6,466 bases of DNA from the NCBI GenBank assembly GCA_043746555.1, contig JAYTQU010000215.1, positions 1 to 6,466 on the forward strand. Reading direction: 5' to 3'. The DNA comes from CAZQYC01 sp043746555. GTDB lineage: Bacteria; Pseudomonadota; Gammaproteobacteria; Steroidobacterales; Steroidobacteraceae. Positions 1-4,873 of this stretch are shown here, one piece after another; the first letter of the stretch is position 1, and each line of letters begins with the position of its first letter. A model generated the notes under the pieces. It did no database searches. It was not told the origin of the DNA and saw only the letters and a program-made list of their open reading frames with translations. The translations under genes were made by a program, and so were the position numbers.

Positions 1-10
1 CAAGGCGCAA

Positions 11-62
11 CGGCCTGAAAAAGCGCAGCGTACACGGCAGTACGTGAGTATTTTTCAGGCCG
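11..62. repeat. Inverted repeat with nested hairpin, at the window's left end
   Basis: CGGCCTGAAAAA (11-22) is perfectly repeated in inverse at 51-62, a 12-bp stem. Inside it lies a second short inverted repeat, CGTAC (29-33) with GTACG (40-44), around a six-base loop. A third small hairpin, GCGC-TTCA-GCGC, follows at 80-91. The A/T end of the main stem faces inward, and no T-run follows on either side, so this is not a classical intrinsic terminator. It may mark the 3' end of an unseen gene to the left, or be a dispersed repeat. The inverted repeat is certain; its role is unknown. Confidence 0.55.
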
Positions 63-138
63 GTGCAACGCCGCAACGCGCGCTTCAGCGCAACCTGACA
101 AAGTAGAATTAGGAAGCGAGTCGCATTGGAAAACGCCT

Positions 139-654
139 ATGTCACCGATTGAATTCAAAGCTCCGTGGTCGCGCTCGCTGAAGATCGCGACCGTCGCGAC
201 GTCGGTGTTGCTTGGTCTAATCGCGATCTTTGGGGTGTTCGTCTTGACCGACCGCGAAATTGTCGCGAAGGCCGCGATCATCGGACTGCCTATATTGATA
301 CTGCTCGGCGCTCTTCCGTTTGTCGTGCTGGGTTATTCGCTCACGCAGGACGAAATCCAAATCAAGCGATTAGGTTGGCGAACATCGTTGCCTCTCGCAA
401 CATTGAATGCCGTGGAAGGAAAAGCCGATGCGATGCGGAAATCCATTCGCATCTTCGGTAATGGTGGAATGTTTGCTTACACCGGATTGTTTTGGAATCG
501 GCAATTGAAGTTCTATCGAGCCTTTGCCACCGACCCGTCTCGCGCGGTAATACTGCGGTATCCGAAGCGCACGATGGTGATTACGCCGCACGATCCTCAG
601 CAGTTCATCATGCGTGCGCGAACGCTGATCAAGACGAATGCGTTTCGAGCATGA
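139..654 (+). CDS. Small membrane protein with bacterial PH-like domain
   Basis: This is a 171-residue protein of unknown specific role. Two hydrophobic segments, at about residues 16-36 and 44-66, look like a transmembrane hairpin. They are separated by a short charged stretch (TDREIVAK). From about residue 65 the protein becomes soluble and beta-rich. The order 'GYSLTQDEIQIKRLGW', then a central glycine stretch (FGNGGMFAYTG), then 'AVILRYPKRTMVITPHDPQQF' split around residues 136-156, then a final helix, matches the layout of bacterial PH-domain membrane proteins. These are usually two TM helices followed by a PH fold with a terminal 'TP.DP..F' signature. The start is supported by a weak GGAA seven bases upstream of the ATG. 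The gene stands alone and converges on ybiT with a 17-bp gap. The family assignment is from recalled pattern; no ligand or partner can be inferred. Confidence 0.75.
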   Translation: MSPIEFKAPWSRSLKIATVATSVLLGLIAIFGVFVLTDREIVAKAAIIGLPILILLGALPFVVLGYSLTQDEIQIKRLGWRTSLPLATLNAVEGKADAMRKSIRIFGNGGMFAYTGLFWNRQLKFYRAFATDPSRAVILRYPKRTMVITPHDPQQFIMRARTLIKTNAFRA

Positions 655-671
655 ACAAATTCAAGTCTTAA

Positions 672-2276
672 CTACGACTCGATGCCTTGCGACCTCAGAT
701 ACTCGTCGTAGGCACCCTTGTAGTCGACGATCACACCGCCCGGCTTCACTTCGATAATGCGCGTTGCTAAGCCGTCGACCAATTGACGGTCGTGCGAGAC
801 GAAGATGAGCGTGCCGGGATATTTTTCCACGCCGATTTGCAGCGACTCGATAGTCTCCATGTCCATGTGATTGGTTGGTTCGTCGAGGAGCAATACATTC
901 GGTTTGGTGAGCATGAGCTTACCGTAGATCATGCGGCCTTTCTCGCCACCGGACAGAACTTTGACAGACTTGCGAATTTCCTCGCCGGAGAACAGCAATC
1001 GACCGAGCGTCGCACGCACGGCTTCGTCGCCCTCGCTCGGCGCGCGCCATTCGCTCATCCACGTGAACAAATCTATTTTCTTCTCGAACAGCGTATTCGT
1101 GTCTTGCGGCATGTAGCCAAGCTGCGCGTTTTCGACCCACTTGATCTCACCCTTAGTCGGTTGAAGATCTCCGGCGAGGCAACGTAGCAGCGTCGTCTTG
1201 CCAATGCCGTTCGCGCCGATGATGGCAATGCGCTCGCCGGCTTCGATGGTGAGATTAATGTTCTTGAGTACTTCAACATCGGAGCCCGGATAAGTGAAGT
1301 GCAACTTCGCAACGTTCACAGCGGAACGGTAGAGCTTCTTGCTTTGATCGAAGCGAATAAAGGGATTCTGCCGCGACGACGGTTTCATTTCCTCGATCTT
1401 GATTTTTTCCAATTGGCGTTTGCGCGACGTGGCTTGGCGCGCCTTGGAGGCATTCGCGGAAAATCGCGCGACGAATTCGTGTAACTCGGCGATGCGCTCT
1501 TTCGCTTTAGCATTCGACGCGAGCACCATTTCCCGCGCCTGTGCGGACGCAAGCATGAAGTCGTCGTAGTTGCCTGGCCAAATCTTGATTTGCCCAAAAT
1601 CGAGATCGGCCATGTGCGTGCAAACTTTGTTTAGGAAGTGACGATCGTGACTGATGATGACCATGGTGGCGTCATAGTTATTGAGCACGCCTTCGAGCCA
1701 ACGAATTGAATTGATATCGAGGTTATTGGTCGGTTCGTCAAGCAGCAGCACATCCGGTTTGGAAAACAACGCCTGCGCCAACAACACGCGCAGCTTCCAA
1801 CCCGGCGCCACTTCACGCATCGGCCCGTTATGAAGCGCGGGATCGATACCGGCGTCGGTCAAGATGCTCGCGGCGCGCGCTTCGGCGTTGTAACCGCCGT
1901 ATTCGGCGAATTTCCCTTCTAGATCCGCGGCGCGCATGTAGTCGTTGTCGGTCGCGTTGGGATTGGCGTAGATCGCATCGCGCTCTTTCATCGCCTTCCA
2001 CATTTCCACGTGACCTTGCATCACCACATCGAGCACGCGTTCGTCTTCGTAAGCAAATTGATTTTGATTGAGCTTGCCGAGGCGAAGGCCGTTAACCAGC
2101 ATCACTTCGCCGGCGCTTTGCTCCAATTCACCGCCGAGAATTTTCATGAAGGTGGATTTGCCGCTGCCGTTCGCGCCGATCAGGCCATAGCAGTTGCCGC
2201 CGTCGAATTTGACGGTGACATTTTCGAACAGCGGTTTCGCGCCAAACTGAATGGCGACGTTTGAAGTAGAGAGCAT
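672..2276 (-). CDS. ybiT: ABC-F family ATPase, YbiT type
   Basis: This is a cytosolic, ribosome-associated ATPase with two ABC domains and no membrane domain. It has 534 residues from the chosen start, close to E. coli YbiT (about 530), and is nearly colinear with it. Domain 1 has Walker A GANGSGKST (34-42), the family's degenerate signature VAPGWKLRV (156-164), Walker B VLLLDEPTNNLD (176-187) and H-loop His210. A charged linker follows at about 230-315, with the stretch 'RFSANASKARQATSRKRQ' near 272-289. Domain 2 has Walker A GANGIGKTT (354-362), signature LSGGEKGRM (441-449), Walker B ending DEPTNHMD (465-472) and H-loop His495. Both catalytic glutamates (181, 466) are present, so it should be active. 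An in-frame ATG at 2321 would add 15 residues, but 2276 gives MLSTSNVAIQFG, aligning with the E. coli N-terminus MLVSSNVTMQFG, and has a GGAAAG upstream. ABC-F proteins act at the ribosomal E site; the precise YbiT role is less settled. Confidence 0.95.
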   Translation of the reverse strand: MLSTSNVAIQFGAKPLFENVTVKFDGGNCYGLIGANGSGKSTFMKILGGELEQSAGEVMLVNGLRLGKLNQNQFAYEDERVLDVVMQGHVEMWKAMKERDAIYANPNATDNDYMRAADLEGKFAEYGGYNAEARAASILTDAGIDPALHNGPMREVAPGWKLRVLLAQALFSKPDVLLLDEPTNNLDINSIRWLEGVLNNYDATMVIISHDRHFLNKVCTHMADLDFGQIKIWPGNYDDFMLASAQAREMVLASNAKAKERIAELHEFVARFSANASKARQATSRKRQLEKIKIEEMKPSSRQNPFIRFDQSKKLYRSAVNVAKLHFTYPGSDVEVLKNINLTIEAGERIAIIGANGIGKTTLLRCLAGDLQPTKGEIKWVENAQLGYMPQDTNTLFEKKIDLFTWMSEWRAPSEGDEAVRATLGRLLFSGEEIRKSVKVLSGGEKGRMIYGKLMLTKPNVLLLDEPTNHMDMETIESLQIGVEKYPGTLIFVSHDRQLVDGLATRIIEVKPGGVIVDYKGAYDEYLRSQGIES

Positions 2277-2284
2277 TTCTTTCC
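2277..2284 (-). promoter_or_regulatory. Ribosome binding site deciding the ybiT start
   Basis: Read on the minus strand, GGAAAGAA lies directly before the ATG at 2276, with the GGA core five bases away. The alternative upstream ATG at 2321 is preceded by 'GCGGGTCGGACCG', with no purine-rich Shine-Dalgarno at proper spacing. Together with the match to the YbiT N-terminus, this favours 2276. Confidence 0.55.
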
Positions 2285-2498
2285 AAGCCAAATCGATAAA
2301 GACAATGAACGCGGACAACATCGGTCCGACCCGCTGTGCACACGGCGGGCGACGAACTTGCGGTGAGGATGCAGCGACCGGGGTGGGTCAATACGTTTCG
2401 CGACGCGATTCTATTCGCTGACGAAGGTTGAGTCGATTCTTTTTCGGCCAAGACCGCTAACATTGCATAACATGCAGCGACGTATTCCCAAATTTTCT

Positions 2499-2502
2499 GG
2501 AG
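2499..2502 (+). promoter_or_regulatory. Ribosome binding site of the M15-type peptidase gene
   Basis: GGAG lies nine bases before the ATG at 2512. A nearer ATG at 2507 is in another frame, so the RBS supports the 2512 start. Confidence 0.5.
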
Positions 2503-2511
2503 ATCAATGCA

Positions 2512-3264
2512 ATGGCATTCGGCGACAAAGACCTACAACGAAAAAGCAAAGACACGGATGTCGTTGAGCTACAACTGCGTTTGGCGGGATTTCGAGGCAC
2601 GCTTTGGGACGGTGACTTCGGACCGGGAACGGAGCTGCAAGTGATCGCCTTTCAACGCGACTATATGAAGATGCAAAAGCCTACTGGAGTTGTCGCGGCA
2701 AAAACATTCGCCGCGCTGGATCAATTCGCAGCAGAGTTTCCAATCGACTTCACCGCCATTCGTTGCAAGTGCGGTGAGTGCGCCGGCTTCGGTCAAGGCC
2801 GCTTCAACGGCAAGTACAAACCGGGCATGCCGAAAACCGAAGCCTATCATCGACGCGAATATCCGGGCGTTCACAAAGGTATATTGCACAGCATGCGCGC
2901 CGCCAACTTTTATTGCGCGCAAGCCGGCTTTCCATCCATGCAAATCACCAGCGGCTATCGCTGTTGGGTCGATAACCAACAAAACGGCCGCGAATCGACC
3001 AATCACATGGGCAAGGCGCTCGATATCGATTTCACGTTGTTGCCGAACGAAGGTAAGCGCGACGACGTGGCGCGTTGCGATCAAGGTCGCGGCATTCTGG
3101 TGGAAAAATCCAATTTCCAAATCGGCTGGGACGCCGGCAATCGCAAATCGCTGGAGCCGTCCAGCATCGCGCCAACATGGATACACATGGACGTGCGCAG
3201 TTATGAACTTAAGTATTTGGCCGATGAGTTCTTTGTGACAAGTAGCGATTATCTGGACAAATAA
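2512..3264 (+). CDS. Peptidoglycan-binding domain plus M15-type metallopeptidase
   Basis: This is a predicted peptidoglycan-hydrolase-like protein of 250 residues. Residues about 15-72 fit a PG_binding_1 fold (VVELQLRLAGFRG..DGDFGPGT, then a helix with AFQRDY, then a 'TGVVAAKTFAAL' end). Residues about 78-240 fit the peptidase M15 D-Ala-D-Ala carboxypeptidase/endolysin fold. Visible landmarks are SGYRCW (147-152), STNHMGKALDID (162-173) and WIHMDVR (223-229). Likely zinc ligands are His165, Asp171 or Asp173, and His225. The first motif is one residue short of the usual SxHxxGxAxD spacing, so activity is not certain. CKCGEC (85-90) begins the catalytic half; cysteines also occur at 135, 151 and 189. 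The N-terminus is charged, with no signal peptide or membrane segment, unlike housekeeping periplasmic carboxypeptidases. No phage, holin or secretion genes are adjacent. Possible roles include a cytosolic or phage-derived cell-wall enzyme, or cargo of another export route. Confidence 0.8.
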   Translation: MAFGDKDLQRKSKDTDVVELQLRLAGFRGTLWDGDFGPGTELQVIAFQRDYMKMQKPTGVVAAKTFAALDQFAAEFPIDFTAIRCKCGECAGFGQGRFNGKYKPGMPKTEAYHRREYPGVHKGILHSMRAANFYCAQAGFPSMQITSGYRCWVDNQQNGRESTNHMGKALDIDFTLLPNEGKRDDVARCDQGRGILVEKSNFQIGWDAGNRKSLEPSSIAPTWIHMDVRSYELKYLADEFFVTSSDYLDK

Positions 3265-3269
3265 CCGTG

Positions 3270-3318
3270 AGTCGATCGTTACGGCAGATCGGTCTTGCCC
3301 ATCAAGTAACGATCGACT
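3270..3318. repeat. 13-bp perfect inverted repeat at convergent gene ends, possible terminator
   Basis: AGTCGATCGTTAC (3270-3282) is perfectly inverted at 3306-3318, separated by 23 bases. The loop can fold further through GGCA (3283-3286) and TGCC (3296-3299). The structure begins six bases after the stop of the M15-type gene, and its right arm lies inside the last codons of gltD (VDRYL). No T-run follows on the plus strand. On the minus strand it is followed only by a weak GGTTATTTGT. It could slow or stop transcription from both sides, or protect 3' ends. Its function as a terminator is inferred only from position and symmetry. Confidence 0.5.
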
Positions 3319-4763
3319 TCGCGTGCGACGCCACGACCTTCGTTTATCGCCCACACCACTAAACTTTGTCCGCGCCGGCAATCGCCGGCAGCGAATATGC
3401 CTTTGACATTCGTGACGTATTGTTCGTGTTCTGCTTTGGCGTTGCCACGCGCATCGGTGTCGAGTTTCAATTCCGTAAGCAATTCCGGCTCGGGGCCTAA
3501 AAAACCCATTGCCAGCAACACGAGCTGCGCCGGCTGTGTTTTTTCCGTGCCCGGTTGATCGACCGGCACGAATTGTCCATTGACATTGCGTTCCCACTTG
3601 ACTTGCACAGTCGCGAGTTCTTTGACGTTGCCTTGCGCGTCGGCAATGAATTTTTTCACCGTACCAAGATAAGCGCGCGGGTCGGCACCGAATTTCGCGG
3701 CGGCTTCTTCTTGACCGTAATCCATTCGATACACCTTGGGCCACTCCGGCCAAGGATTGTCTTCAGCACGGTCCATCGGCGGCTTTGCCATGATTTCCAA
3801 TTGCACAACGCTTTTACAGCCTTGACGAATCGCCGTGCCGACGCAATCGGTACCGGTGTCGCCGCCGCCGATTACGACGACGTTTTTTCCGTGGGCATGA
3901 ATCGGTGTGCTATCCGGTTTGCCGGACATGACCGCGTTGGTCGAGGCGGTGAGATATTCCATTGCGAAATGCACGCCGTTAAGTGCGCGACCTTCGACAG
4001 GTAAGTCGCGCGGCTTGGTCGCGCCGGTGCAAAGCACGACCGCATCGAAATCTTTCAGCAACAATTGCGCTTCGACGTTGTCGCCGACATTGGCGTTGCA
4101 AACAAGCTTGACGCCTTCGTCTTCGAGCAATTTTATCCGACGAAGCACGACTTCCTTCTTGTCGAGCTTCATGTTGGGAATGCCGTACATCAACAATCCG
4201 CCGGGACGATCGGCACGCTCCAGCACGGTGACTAAATGACCTGCGCGGTTTAGTTGCGCGGCCGCCGCGAGTCCCGAAGGACCGGAGCCGACCACGGCAA
4301 CTTTTTTACCGGTGCGAGTCTGCGGTTGTTCAGGCGATATCCAGCCTTCTTCGAAACCGCGATCGACAATTTGGTTTTCGATATTTTTAATCGTCACCGG
4401 CGGCTCGTTGATTCCGAGCACGCACGAACCTTCGCACGGCGCGGGACAGACACGACCGGTAAATTCGGGAAAATTGTTGGTCTTGTGCAAGCGATCGAGC
4501 GCATCGCGCCACAAGCCGCGATACACCAAATCGTTCCACTCGGGAATCAGGTTATTGACCGGGCATCCGGATGCCGAGCCGTTAATCAGTTTGCCGGTGT
4601 GACAAAACGGTACGCCGCAATCCATGCAGCGCGCGCCTTGATTGCGCAGGCGCTTATCTTCCATGTGATGATGAAATTCGTTCCAGTCTTTAATGCGTTC
4701 TATCGGCGTGCGGTCCACCGGTAATTCGCGAAGGTATTCGATAAATCCTGTTGGCTTGCCCAT
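3279..4763 (-). CDS. gltD: Glutamate synthase small (beta) subunit
   Basis: This is the NAD(P)H-oxidising subunit of GOGAT. It passes electrons via FAD and iron-sulfur clusters to the large subunit, which makes two glutamates from glutamine and 2-oxoglutarate. It has 494 residues, typical for the family. The N-terminus MGKPTGFIEYLRELP is characteristic and fixes the start. Cysteines 46, 49, 54 and 67 (CMDCGVPFC and SGCP) and 106, 110 and 114 (CPAPCEGSC) fit the two N-terminal 4Fe-4S clusters. The FAD dinucleotide motif is VVGSGPSGLAAAAQL (157-171). The NAD(P)H-binding motif is VVVIGGGDTGTDCVG (295-309). The C-terminal flavoprotein motif is GIFAAGDCRRGQS (455-467). All key residues appear intact. 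It lies downstream of gltB with a 110-bp gap, in one presumed operon. The ATG has no visible Shine-Dalgarno sequence, since the preceding bases are pyrimidine-rich. The MGKPTGF type resembles the NADH/NADPH small-subunit group rather than E. coli GltD. Confidence 0.97.
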   Translation of the reverse strand: MGKPTGFIEYLRELPVDRTPIERIKDWNEFHHHMEDKRLRNQGARCMDCGVPFCHTGKLINGSASGCPVNNLIPEWNDLVYRGLWRDALDRLHKTNNFPEFTGRVCPAPCEGSCVLGINEPPVTIKNIENQIVDRGFEEGWISPEQPQTRTGKKVAVVGSGPSGLAAAAQLNRAGHLVTVLERADRPGGLLMYGIPNMKLDKKEVVLRRIKLLEDEGVKLVCNANVGDNVEAQLLLKDFDAVVLCTGATKPRDLPVEGRALNGVHFAMEYLTASTNAVMSGKPDSTPIHAHGKNVVVIGGGDTGTDCVGTAIRQGCKSVVQLEIMAKPPMDRAEDNPWPEWPKVYRMDYGQEEAAAKFGADPRAYLGTVKKFIADAQGNVKELATVQVKWERNVNGQFVPVDQPGTEKTQPAQLVLLAMGFLGPEPELLTELKLDTDARGNAKAEHEQYVTNVKGIFAAGDCRRGQSLVVWAINEGRGVAREVDRYLMGKTDLP

Positions 4764-4770
4764 GATGAAG

Positions 4771-4870
4771 AAGAAGTCGTTAGTTGTTAGTCGTTAGTGG
4801 CTAGCCAGAGGCGGAAAAGAGCCTGCGTTTTGCCGGCTAACTCCTAACAACCGACGACTCGCCACTTCTT
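4771..4870. repeat. ~100-bp near-palindromic intergenic element between gltB and gltD
   Basis: Two 36-base arms (4771-4806 and 4835-4870) are inverted repeats, matching at 26 of 36 positions without gaps by my count. The outermost seven (AAGAAGT) and innermost five (TAGCC) match perfectly. The 28-base centre can fold too: CGGAAAA (4812-4818) against TTTTGCCG (4828-4835) with one bulged G. The left arm contains three tandem heptamers, CGTTAGT, TGTTAGT and CGTTAGT (4778-4798), and the palindrome GGCTAGCC (4799-4806). The element fills most of the gltB-gltD spacer. It looks like a REP/MITE-type dispersed repeat or a long intercistronic hairpin, but one copy alone cannot prove mobility. No transposase or obvious target duplication is visible. 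Confidence 0.65.
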
Positions 4871-4873
4871 GCT

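Larger units (their letters stand above)
2277..2511. promoter_or_regulatory. Divergent intergenic region carrying both ybiT and M15-gene promoters
   Basis: This 235-bp spacer lies between two divergent starts, so promoters for both genes should sit here. None is strong by eye. For the minus strand, TAGAAT (2413-2408) resembles a -10 box but has no good -35 at 16-18 bp. For the plus strand, CATAAC at 2466-2471 is a possible -10 with only a poor -35 (TTCGGC, 2443-2448). The perfect 8-bp palindrome TGTGCACA lies at 2335-2342 between GC-rich arms and could be a protein site or chance. I see no small gene or RNA here. Confidence 0.4.

Noticed and set aside
2..106. An open frame entering from the left edge on the plus strand (about 34 codons, ending at a TAG)
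   Set aside because: It could be the tail of an upstream gene, but it is short, Gln/Arg-rich and runs through the inverted repeat. The opposite strand is also open to the edge, so neither can be called.
2277..2321. A 15-residue N-terminal extension of YbiT from an upstream ATG
   Set aside because: The extension has no counterpart in E. coli YbiT, and its ATG lacks a ribosome binding site, whereas the start at 2276 matches the family N-terminus.
2569..3753. A 394-codon open frame on the minus strand crossing the end of the M15-type gene and gltD
   Set aside because: It overlaps two well-supported genes, one antisense and one in another frame. Its translation is arginine-rich with no recognisable domain, as expected from shadow frames in GC-rich DNA.
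4778..4798. Tandem heptamers considered as a CRISPR or iteron array
   Set aside because: There are only three seven-base copies with no spacers, inside one arm of a palindrome, and no cas or replication genes are nearby.
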